Shown here: positions 1 to 6,466 of the stretch, piece after piece
How positions within the stretch are numbered: position 1 is the first letter of the stretch
Layout of the letters: every line of letters begins with the position of its first letter
Made by a program: the position numbers and the translations under genes
Origin: CAVQBL01 sp963710715
GTDB lineage: Bacteria > Pseudomonadota > Gammaproteobacteria > DSM-16500
Length of the DNA stretch: 27,391 nt
Assembly: GCA_963710715.1 (NCBI GenBank)
Contig: CAVQBL010000003.1
Location: 1-27,391 of the forward strand
Direction: 5' to 3'
Notes under the pieces: generated by a model
What the model was told of the DNA's origin: nothing
The model's database searches: none
Seen by the model: the letters and a program-made list of their open reading frames with translations, nothing else

Positions 1-648
1 TTATTATCTTTTTTGCGATCGCTAAACCGTTCCCTGTCAAAAATTTACGCAGCACATCAATACATAATTAAAAATCGAGACCAACCAAGATCACCCTATC
101 TAACTCAATCTACCGTTGATTCTCTATTGTATAAAGAGGGCATGATAATAGAAGAATATAGCTATACTCTGCGAGAGTTTATCTCATTGCTTAGAGTAGC
201 TGTCGATCAGATGATTTTGCTACTAACAAGTAATCCTTCAAAATTCCAAAAGAAATGTGACTGTATCCGTAGCTTTTTAAAAATATTAAAAAATAATTCA
301 AATATAAATAAAAATCAAAATCAAAATCAAAATTATGATAAAAAATTTTTAACTGGGTTAAATGTCGCTACAAACTATATAAAACATCATCCTTATCAGC
401 TTGAGGACCCAACACGTATTTTTCACTTATCAACACCCTCATTATTGGTTATGGTTGATAAAAACAATAAATATAGCGAGAAAGATTATGATGGGCTAGA
501 AGAATTTTTCAATGATCAATTAACATATCATGAAAATTCGCATGTCTCGTGTTGGATTAGCTGTGATTTTTTAGTCACAGGCTTTAATTCTTTCTATAAT
601 GAACTTATTAAAAAAAAGAGCGAACATGAAAACATGTGTTGGATCTGA
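1..648 (+). CDS. Hypothetical protein, open at the left edge
   Basis: I do not recognise this protein. The frame is open from base 1. The first usable start is a TTG at 13, giving 211 residues, but no in-frame stop separates it from the window edge, so the gene may begin further upstream. The product is hydrophilic and mostly helical, with no signal peptide. One hydrophobic stretch near residues 56-72 is probably a buried helix. A short Asn/Gln tract around residues 100-108 is encoded by a tandem hexanucleotide repeat. The C-terminus is charged and Lys-rich. There is no catalytic motif, and the next gene runs on the opposite strand, so context gives no function. Confidence 0.5.
   Translation, partial: LLSFLRSLNRSLSKIYAAHQYIIKNRDQPRSPYLTQSTVDSLLYKEGMIIEEYSYTLREFISLLRVAVDQMILLLTSNPSKFQKKCDCIRSFLKILKNNSNINKNQNQNQNYDKKFLTGLNVATNYIKHHPYQLEDPTRIFHLSTPSLLVMVDKNNKYSEKDYDGLEEFFNDQLTYHENSHVSCWISCDFLVTGFNSFYNELIKKKSEHENMCWI
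311..334 (+). repeat. AAAATC-type hexanucleotide tandem repeat inside the first ORF
   Basis: About four imperfect copies of a 6-bp unit (aaaatc) lie in frame and encode an alternating Asn-Gln tract. Because the unit equals two codons, gain or loss of copies would change protein length without shifting the frame. Confidence 0.6.
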
Positions 649-664
649 TAAATAGATCTTTTGA

Positions 665-751
665 CTATACTGCCATTTCATCAAATAAATTGACTCTTTT
701 TTCAAACTTTTCCTTGCCTTTTGCGGGCTTTTCAAACCAAATCCATGTCAT
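665..751 (-). CDS. Possible 28-aa small ORF
   Basis: The gap 649-855 holds little else. On the minus strand an ATG at 751 is preceded by AGGA at a usable distance and reads MTWIWFEKPAKG... for 28 residues, Lys-rich, to a TAG. There is no recognised family, and it may be a remnant or chance. Confidence 0.15.
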   Translation of the reverse strand: MTWIWFEKPAKGKEKFEKRVNLFDEMAV

Positions 752-855
752 TAGTCCTAGTATTTTTCTTCTTGCGTAATAAGATATCCTTTATAGGAAT
801 AAACCGATACGAGCTCAATTAAACCCTCACATGATACAAAACGACGTCTCATAAC

Positions 856-1539
856 CTAGGCGTTGTTGCATAAATGCTGATTTGAGCGCTCAAATTTCAA
901 CCACGAAAGAAAGCGTTTAAGCATAGATAACTTTTTTTGTTTATCTTCAAAAATAAAAAATTTAAATGCAATAAATCGATATGAAACATAACATATAAAG
1001 CTGTAAATAATTATCTTTGCGTCATGACTAAACTTCAATTCATCGGTCAGCTTCCAAAACGCCGCGATTGTTATTGCACTAAATATTGTTATGTAAATCG
1101 GATGATAATTATTTCTTTCAATACTATACTTACTTAACTCAATTTCTAAATATTCTAGAGATCTTTTAATCGAGGATAGTGAATAAACTTTATCTAGCTT
1201 TTCTTTCCACAAGTAATACTTAAGCTGGTCCAACAAATCAGGAAATACAAATTTTACTTTATGTTTTTTGCATAATGCCTTTACTGCAATCTTTAAAGAT
1301 TTTCTATCGATAGAAACAAAAAGAAAAACTGCCGCGATGTAAATACTCAAAAATAACAAGAAATTATCGAACCGTGCATTCGCAAGCAATATAACAGAAA
1401 AAAGCAATAAGAGAAATGAAAGTAAATATAAAATCTTCATCCTATAATTGTTGTATTTGAATTGATTTCTATAAATATTCTTTATTTTTCCCGCCCATAA
1501 AAATGCTCTATAAAAATCATTTAAGCCCAAAAAACTCAT
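856..1539 (-). CDS. Hypothetical membrane protein (about four helices)
   Basis: The 227-residue protein is of unknown function. The start is well supported: GGAGG (complement of 1546-1550) lies six bases before the ATG at 1539. Hydrophobic segments lie near residues 36-54, 57-76, 148-165 and 172-193, arranged as two hairpins separated by a basic, soluble region of about 70 residues, which suggests an inner-membrane protein with a cytoplasmic middle loop. The last residues (QHLCNNA) and the stop are encoded by a sequence resembling an insertion-sequence end at 859-876, so the native C-terminus may have been replaced. A 68-aa frame upstream (1517-1723) overlaps its start and is not convincing. 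Confidence 0.6.
   Translation of the reverse strand: MSFLGLNDFYRAFLWAGKIKNIYRNQFKYNNYRMKILYLLSFLLLLFSVILLANARFDNFLLFLSIYIAAVFLFVSIDRKSLKIAVKALCKKHKVKFVFPDLLDQLKYYLWKEKLDKVYSLSSIKRSLEYLEIELSKYSIERNNYHPIYITIFSAITIAAFWKLTDELKFSHDAKIIIYSFICYVSYRFIAFKFFIFEDKQKKLSMLKRFLSWLKFERSNQHLCNNA
859..876. repeat. Possible insertion-sequence terminal repeat
   Basis: The string beginning aggcgttgttgcataaat resembles, from memory, the terminal inverted repeats of IS5-group elements. No matching opposite end or transposase is present nearby, so this would be a solo remnant. The neighbouring membrane protein gene terminates inside it. Confidence 0.25.
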
Positions 1540-1732
1540 TATAAACCTCCAGCATTCTGTATCTGTTACGCGATTTACGCTTAAATCTATGAACTGATTG
1601 GCAAATATAATACAAAAATTTCACATCTTGTAAAAAGAGAATTGAAATAACATTTTCATTCCATATTCTAGAATTTAGAATATTAGATGAGCTACTTGCA
1701 TACCTATCACCATTAACCCACAAGTAAAGTGA

Positions 1733-2536
1733 TCATACTGATATAATTTTTTGGATTGCGGGCTGATAATACTCTGCTCTCCCCACTTCAACAATTAAAT
1801 TATTGATCGGTTGATATTTAGCTTCACCGTGTGTATGGCCACACAATACTAAAAATTCAATAGCTGGATTTCATGAGCAATTTTTATTAATACATCACCC
1901 ATAATTTTTGAGCTAAAATATGGCACCCAATCTTCACCACTTATTTTCCCATCGTACATGCAAGCCTCTTTGAAAGGCGGCACATGAGTTAATACAATCA
2001 CTTTTTTCGGGTTTTGACTCACTGCTTGAAGCAAATCAGCTCGCATCTGCATTGCGTCTGCATCTGCCAACTGTTGCATTTTTTCGAGCAATTGAAATTT
2101 GCCAAGAATTTTTTCCTGAAATAAATCAGCAATCATACGGCTATCATTGAGTGAAACCCTGCTATTTGCATAATCACCTAGCCGACCATCAGCCCAACCA
2201 TCTTGGCCTACTAAAATACTATTATTAGATAAAATCTGAATACCGCTCGCAGGAGCCAATATAATTGATTTTTTCCTTTACTCAGCGCTATCATTGTTTT
2301 TTTAATTTCTTGTATTTGACCACGATAATAATCATGATTACCGAGCACGAAATAAATTGGTTTCTTAGCTGCTGCCGACATTTCATTTAATAATTCAACT
2401 AAAGATGGTGCCTCTGCAATATCACCGCTAACGAGGATAGCATCGCAACGTGTATTTAATATTTCTTGATAAAAATTATTGCGCGCATCTCTGTCAAGAA
2501 AATTAAGTGTATGTCAGTTAACCAGGCTAATTTCAT
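1733..2536 (-). pseudogene. Calcineurin-like metallophosphoesterase, three frameshifts
   Basis: The ATG at 2536 opens MKLAWLTDIH, the first metal-binding D-x-H block. Reading across frames recovers SGDIAEA, LGNHDYY, LTHVPP and CGHTHG, the full set of calcineurin-like phosphoesterase metal motifs, plus DGWADGRLGDY typical of this bacterial subgroup. The reconstructed length is about 268 residues. Three single-base deletions break the frame: near 2497-2503 (one A lost on the coding strand), 2269-2274 (an A run one base short) and 1867-1869 (another A). Restoring one A at each point gives a continuous protein. Only the central 136-residue piece is open. The ATG overlaps the TGA of the upstream remnant, suggesting an ancestral coupled pair. 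It was probably a soluble metal-dependent phosphohydrolase; the substrate is unknown. It is either a decayed gene or homopolymer base-calling error. Confidence 0.8.
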
Positions 2537-2780
2537 ATTAAAATTATTTTTAAGTATAGTTTTAATTTTTCTCTCCAGCATCCCAGCACGACTCCTGCCA
2601 AACCGCCATATTGAACAAAAGGCCCAAGAATAGCACCGCGAAAAGCTCTACTATGGTCGATCTCAGAAAACGATTCTATTAGATAATTACGCAACTCATT
2701 ATCAGATTGAGCAATTTCATCTGCAATTTCCAACCTCCATCTAGCACCGAAACAATATCCTCAATATAACACAGATGTTC
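2533..2780 (-). pseudogene. Nucleotidyltransferase-like C-terminal remnant
   Basis: Translation on the minus strand gives HLCYIEDIVSVLDGG and then, after a one-base shift near 2738-2742, RLEIADEIAQSDNELRNYL and an Ala/Gly-rich tail. Restoring one A gives VLDGRLEIADEI. This matches the C-terminal region of a family of bacterial nucleotidyltransferase-like proteins, where E-D-I-x(4)-D-G-R is followed by a helix and a relaxed L-R-x-Y/F-L motif. The identification is from memory of that pattern and is moderate. The N-terminal catalytic part is missing, with a palindrome lying just upstream. The remnant ends at a TGA overlapping the phosphoesterase ATG. Confidence 0.4.
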
Positions 2781-2805
2781 GTTGTTCGCGAACAGCGAAT
2801 GAACA
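2776..2805. repeat. Palindrome centred on TGTTCGCGAACA
   Basis: A perfect 12-bp palindrome (2783-2794) is flanked by further imperfect complementary arms (tgttcg on the left, gaatgaaca on the right). There is no T-run. It could be a regulator site or the foot of a deleted element. Confidence 0.5.
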
Positions 2806-2837
2806 AACCGAGCCTTTAGTCAATGATGCCGATTTAA

Positions 2838-3041
2838 TTACGGTGCGTTTATGTACCGTGCTGGCCAATAGACAATTACTAATATAATAGCGAGAACGCA
2901 AAATATAGCGCTGATCACATTCGCAAATATCCCGCTGGGAGATAATAAAATTCGCACAGCCACATGACCAAATAAGATAAATGTAAAGAGAATCAGTATC
3001 AACGCATTGGCTAAAACCGATTTTAATTCTAAACTACACAT
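2838..3041 (-). CDS. Small two-helix membrane protein
   Basis: Starting at the ATG at 3041 this gives 67 residues with hydrophobic segments at about 9-27 and 34-57, so a small inner-membrane hairpin. A GTG at 3080 in the same frame would add 13 residues. A GGAGG lies only one base before the 3041 ATG, too close for an ideal start. The frame overlaps the end of the upstream small ORF by 13 bases, a layout compatible with translational coupling. Family not recognised. Confidence 0.35.
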   Translation of the reverse strand: MCSLELKSVLANALILILFTFILFGHVAVRILLSPSGIFANVISAIFCVLAIILVIVYWPARYINAP

Positions 3042-3232
3042 GCCTCCTTCTGTGATTGGACAGATCGCTGAGCAGCACACGTCAGCAGCTCGTGTTGTTT
3101 CACCGGATGCTCCGGACCTTGGGCAAACAAAAACAAAATGAGAGCCTGTCGGAAATCAGAAAGAAATTTTCTGGCCCCGTTGCATTTGCAAACGATCTTG
3201 ATTGCTTCTCCGTACCGTAAATTAGAGTTCAT
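3029..3232 (-). CDS. Hypothetical 67-aa protein
   Basis: The ATG at 3232 is preceded by an AAGGGG ribosome-binding site at about seven bases. The product starts MNSNLRYGEAIKIVC and contains one hydrophobic run (ALILFLFAQ) and four Cys residues. It is not recognised. Base composition is visibly richer in G+C than in its neighbours, which may mean a foreign origin. It overlaps the following small membrane protein gene. Confidence 0.35.
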   Translation of the reverse strand: MNSNLRYGEAIKIVCKCNGARKFLSDFRQALILFLFAQGPEHPVKQHELLTCAAQRSVQSQKEACVV

Positions 3233-3250
3233 ATATGACCCCTTTCTTTT

Positions 3251-4354
3251 CTACGTGAGGGATAACGATGAATTTGGAGTCAGATTAGCACAAGGCTCAG
3301 GGGTCTTTCCCATCAAACAAGGTGAAAATAAAGTGCTTCCATTTCTCCAATAACAAGATGATCCTTTAGGAAAATAACTAGGACATTCTGCTACTGGTTG
3401 TGTTGCATGCTGTGTTACATAATATATTGCAGTATCCAATAAACTATTTACCCATGTGTTAATTAAATTAATAGGGTATCCTAACCATACGGGCGTAACG
3501 TAATTAGCACTCGATATTTGCAGAAACTCTGGTTCCACCGTTGGAAAACTAGAAAATATTATGAGCTTTTTGTCAATAGCTTTATAAGCGTTAGAAATTA
3601 TTTCTTGAAGATTTTCCATGAAATTTTTGGCATCTTTGTTATTAATTAAATCAATTAAATCTGAATTTAATTTAATAATCTTAAGTAATTTTCTAATTGT
3701 TTTGCAAAGTAATTCCAAAAAATCCCGTTTGTCTTCCACACCTTTGTCTGAATAGGCTATTACAACATCACTCATTCTGGCAAAATTTTTATTGATAATA
3801 CGAATCTCTTTTTTAATGTCAGTATAAATGTCTTTTTGTCTTGGTCTTAGAAGTTCGGCTCTAACATTATCTATCTTATCTAACAAAAAAAGTACCGTAT
3901 CAACAAAGTTGGGATACCTATGCCGAAATTTTCCGAGAGCAGTTTGAAGAGGCCTATATTTTTCTTCCACAGACATAATTTCATGTATTTTCAATTGCTG
4001 CTTATATTCAACATTATCAGAATAGGCATTAACTCCGTAAATTTCTTCATCCAACAGATTCATATCAACAAATTTTTGCTGATATTCCCCAGTATAATCG
4101 ATTGATACCAGACGCAAGTCACTGCGAGATCTAATGGCTTTTTCCACACTGTTTACTAACTTTGGATCTTCTAATCCTGAAATAACAAGTGGACGACAAA
4201 AAACAGTGATTTCTTCTTGATTGCCTAGGCTAAAAGAGGTGGTATTTTCTATCCAAACTTTGTTAGCAATACCTGCGAATACCGTTTGCATATATTCTTT
4301 TGCAACGGGATATTGTGAATTTGGTCGCAACTTTCTAGTTAATTTAATTTTCAT
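3251..4354 (-). CDS. Hypothetical protein, 367 aa
   Basis: I chose the ATG at 4354 rather than the longer frame start at 4390 because GGAGGGG (complement of 4360-4366) sits directly upstream of it. The protein starts MKIKLTRKLRPNSQY. It has a mixed N-terminal domain (about 1-120), a helical, strongly charged middle (about 120-270) with Lys/Asp/Leu-rich segments that may form a coiled coil, and a C-terminal part with moderately hydrophobic stretches (VTPVWLGYPINLINTWV) and several Cys residues (VAECPSY, GSSCYW, SPCLMG, EPCANL). There is no signal peptide or known catalytic motif. It is divergent from the DUF397 gene, with a shared 182-bp promoter region. I cannot assign a family; its size and helical make-up would not be out of place for a secreted effector, but nothing proves that. 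Confidence 0.6.
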   Translation of the reverse strand: MKIKLTRKLRPNSQYPVAKEYMQTVFAGIANKVWIENTTSFSLGNQEEITVFCRPLVISGLEDPKLVNSVEKAIRSRSDLRLVSIDYTGEYQQKFVDMNLLDEEIYGVNAYSDNVEYKQQLKIHEIMSVEEKYRPLQTALGKFRHRYPNFVDTVLFLLDKIDNVRAELLRPRQKDIYTDIKKEIRIINKNFARMSDVVIAYSDKGVEDKRDFLELLCKTIRKLLKIIKLNSDLIDLINNKDAKNFMENLQEIISNAYKAIDKKLIIFSSFPTVEPEFLQISSANYVTPVWLGYPINLINTWVNSLLDTAIYYVTQHATQPVAECPSYFPKGSSCYWRNGSTLFSPCLMGKTPEPCANLTPNSSLSLT

Positions 4355-4536
4355 TGTTACCCCTCCATTTGCTGTTTTATGGTGAAGCATTGGAACATTA
4401 TTTTAACATTTTTACAAGAATATGTGCTAATTTATCCAATCAAGAAGAGCTGTTTTTTAAGCAGATGGTAGACCCTCTTAATTTTAAAAGTCATAAATTT
4501 GTGATAAGATTAGGTACTGAAGTTAAAGGGGGATTT

Positions 4537-4743
4537 ATGAAAAATATTTCGAAGTTTAAATCAGAAGATTTCAAGACATCTAGTCTATGTAATAACTGCG
4601 CTTCTTGTGTAGAAGTTGCCTACAAAGGCGGGGTTATTGCTGTCAGAGATACAAAAAACAAAGAGCAAGCCCCATTGTTTTTTGATAAAGATGAGTGGAA
4701 TGCATTTATCGGTGGAGTAAAGAAAGGCGAATTCGATTTATAG
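4537..4743 (+). CDS. DUF397 domain protein, 68 aa
   Basis: The ATG at 4537 has a good AAGGGGG site six bases upstream; the in-frame ATG at 4354 is not credible because it falls in the divergent gene's start region. Almost the whole protein matches the DUF397 pattern: F-K-T-S-S-L-C, then CVEVAYKGGVIAVRDTKN, then a W-x-A-F-I-G-G-V-K-K-G-E-F-D ending. The CVEV, VRD-S/T-K and GEFD blocks are hallmarks. DUF397 proteins are abundant in Actinobacteria, usually next to an XRE-type regulator, and are reported there as small partners of such regulators. No XRE gene is visible here, so this copy looks orphaned. Its presence in a gammaproteobacterial context suggests transfer or an underappreciated distribution. 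The molecular role is unknown. Confidence 0.75.
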   Translation: MKNISKFKSEDFKTSSLCNNCASCVEVAYKGGVIAVRDTKNKEQAPLFFDKDEWNAFIGGVKKGEFDL

Positions 4744-4751
4744 GTCAAAAA

Positions 4752-4778
4752 TGTAGGGTGGATTAATTCCACTCTACA
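4752..4778. terminator. Hairpin after the DUF397 gene
   Basis: The arms tgtagggtgga and tccactctaca pair over 11 positions with one mismatch around a 5-base loop, beginning nine bases after the stop. No T-run follows, so it may be a weak terminator or a 3'-stabilising stem. Confidence 0.4.
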
Positions 4779-4830
4779 AAGACTTAGCCATTTTCAGTAA
4801 CAACACTTTATCAGGATAAGTTTGACTGCA

Positions 4831-5018
4831 CTACTGATGTTTATGTTTTATATCAGCTGGAATAAATTCATTATCCTCACATTTCATAAAACCAAAGCTT
4901 TCGTAAAAATTTTTCAAGTGTTCGAAAGGCAAACAACAAATAACTTGATATTTCTTCCCTTGAGATAATAAAAAATCCACGTCTAACCTTCCGATCGAAT
5001 CAAACTTTTCAGTCTTTT
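4831..5018 (-). pseudogene. GNAT acetyltransferase C-terminal remnant
   Basis: A minus-strand frame without any start codon reads ...RLDVDFLLSQGKKYQVICC... followed by HLKNFYESFGF, the typical GNAT C-terminal block (L-x-N-F-Y-x-x-x-G-F). About 62 residues remain, and the acetyl-CoA binding motif A is absent. It is a truncated remnant lying between the DUF397 gene and the P450 promoter region. Confidence 0.55.
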
Positions 5019-5021
5019 AGG

Positions 5022-5042
5022 AGTTATACTAAAGATATAACT
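5022..5042. promoter_or_regulatory. Inverted repeat upstream of the P450 operon
   Basis: A perfect inverted repeat, agttata-ctaaaga-tataact (7-bp arms, 7-base spacer), lies about 80 bases before the P450 ATG. Its size suits a dimeric regulator. No clear CRP-type TGTGA-N6-TCACA site was found. Function is inferred only from position. Confidence 0.3.
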
Positions 5043-5119
5043 TTTTTAATGGTTGCTAAAGAAAGCTATAAAATCAAAAGCTTTGATATATTAAGATTCC
5101 GCTATGATTAGGAAAAAAT

Positions 5120-6466
5120 ATGAAGGAAGCACCTGAAGTAAAGATGTCCTTATTGAAATATTACCGCATGGCAGTGCACAACCCTATCGGATTGCGTACT
5201 AAGATTTTCGCAGAATATGGTGATATTGCTAAATATAAATTGAGAGGATTCACTACTTACTACGTGGCTCATCCTAATTATATAAAGCGTATATTGCAAG
5301 ATAATCAAGATAATTATCTTCCTAAACATCCCATAATGGATCTTCTTATTCCTGTTATGGGAAAAAATAGTTTATTTGTTACTAGTGATTTGGATCAATG
5401 GCATCGTGACCGTATTACGGCAAATATATCTTTTGATCCGAAAGTTTATTTTAACGATTATGCTGCAACTATTTCTCGCCTTGCTCTCAACATGTTTGAG
5501 CGTTGGAAAAAATTATATAAAAATGAACAGTACATTGATGTCAATAAAGAGATTGGTTTACTTATTCTATCCATCATGACACAAACGCTACTTATGGAGA
5601 AAGCTGACCCTGAGGTATTGTTAAATATTATTAATGAAATAAGTCGTCTTCTCAGAAAAAAATCCCAAACCATTCCTTTGATCTGGACATTCTCAGCTTC
5701 TAAAAGAAATTGTGAAAAAAAATTAAAATTCCTTAGAAAATGGATGAAAGAAATTGTAGAGAAGAGATTAACAGGAGAAGTAAAGTGGGATGATTTATTA
5801 GGACAGTATTTACATGAATATAAGAACTCTTCTAAAGAGGAAATTATTGAATTGTTAAGCTATCATATAGCTTCTTTTGCTGCGGTAGGATATTTTACAA
5901 CATCCGCTTTGGTACATTGGACATTAGTTGAGTTATCACGCAATCCAGAGATTGAAAGAAGAATTGTAGATGAAGTAAATCATGTATTAAGTGACAGGCT
6001 GCCAACCTACAATGATTTAGCATCTTTAAAATATTTATCTTCAGTTATTAAGGAAGTTTTAAGATTGCATCCAACAGCATATACTATCGGAAGAAAAAGT
6101 ATATCATCTGATATGTTAGGTGAATTTTATATCCCGCAAGGGGTGGGTGTCATTGGCAGCGTTTATCATATCCATCGTCATCCAGATTATTGGATAGATC
6201 CAGAAGGATTTGACCCAGAAAGATTTCAAAAAAATCCTTTAGGACAATCGGATCCTTTTGCTTATATTCCTTTTGGCCCAAGCCAAAATAAGCGCAGATG
6301 TCCGGGATCAGCTTTTTCCACCATGGAAGTTATTCTTATTATTGCCATGTTGGTGCAACGTTTTCAACTACACTTGCCTCCTAATGCAGAGGTGAAACCA
6401 TTTATTACATCTGTTATTTCAATGCGGCCGAATGTAGATATGATGCGCTTAATATTTAAGAGATGA
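5120..6466 (+). CDS. Cytochrome P450
   Basis: This 448-residue soluble P450 has no N-terminal membrane anchor, so it is cytosolic. Visible landmarks are W94-x3-R98 (C-helix haem propionate contact), the I-helix around 250-262 with the T260-T261 pair, E312-x-x-R315, D365-PERF (365-369) and the haem-ligand Cys394 in a R-R-C-P-G context. The acidic residue normally preceding the I-helix Thr pair is Phe (GYFTT), and the Cys loop reads F-G-P-S-Q-N-K-R-R-C, two residues longer than the usual F-x-x-G-x-R-x-C and lacking its Gly. Family members use NAD(P)H electrons via redox partners to oxidise small molecules such as fatty acids, terpenes or xenobiotics; the substrate here is unknown. The stop overlaps the next gene's ATG (ATGA), which encodes a reductase, so that product is the obvious electron donor. 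RBS: AGGA before the ATG at 5120. Confidence 0.93.
   Translation: MKEAPEVKMSLLKYYRMAVHNPIGLRTKIFAEYGDIAKYKLRGFTTYYVAHPNYIKRILQDNQDNYLPKHPIMDLLIPVMGKNSLFVTSDLDQWHRDRITANISFDPKVYFNDYAATISRLALNMFERWKKLYKNEQYIDVNKEIGLLILSIMTQTLLMEKADPEVLLNIINEISRLLRKKSQTIPLIWTFSASKRNCEKKLKFLRKWMKEIVEKRLTGEVKWDDLLGQYLHEYKNSSKEEIIELLSYHIASFAAVGYFTTSALVHWTLVELSRNPEIERRIVDEVNHVLSDRLPTYNDLASLKYLSSVIKEVLRLHPTAYTIGRKSISSDMLGEFYIPQGVGVIGSVYHIHRHPDYWIDPEGFDPERFQKNPLGQSDPFAYIPFGPSQNKRRCPGSAFSTMEVILIIAMLVQRFQLHLPPNAEVKPFITSVISMRPNVDMMRLIFKR

Noticed and set aside
1517..1723. 68-aa minus-strand frame upstream of the membrane protein
   Set aside because: It overlaps the start of a gene with a much better ribosome-binding site, has no RBS of its own and shows no recognisable composition.
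4354..4536. Longer version of the DUF397 ORF starting at 4354
   Set aside because: The extra 61 residues lie over the divergent gene's start and lack a ribosome-binding site, whereas the ATG at 4537 has AAGGGGG.
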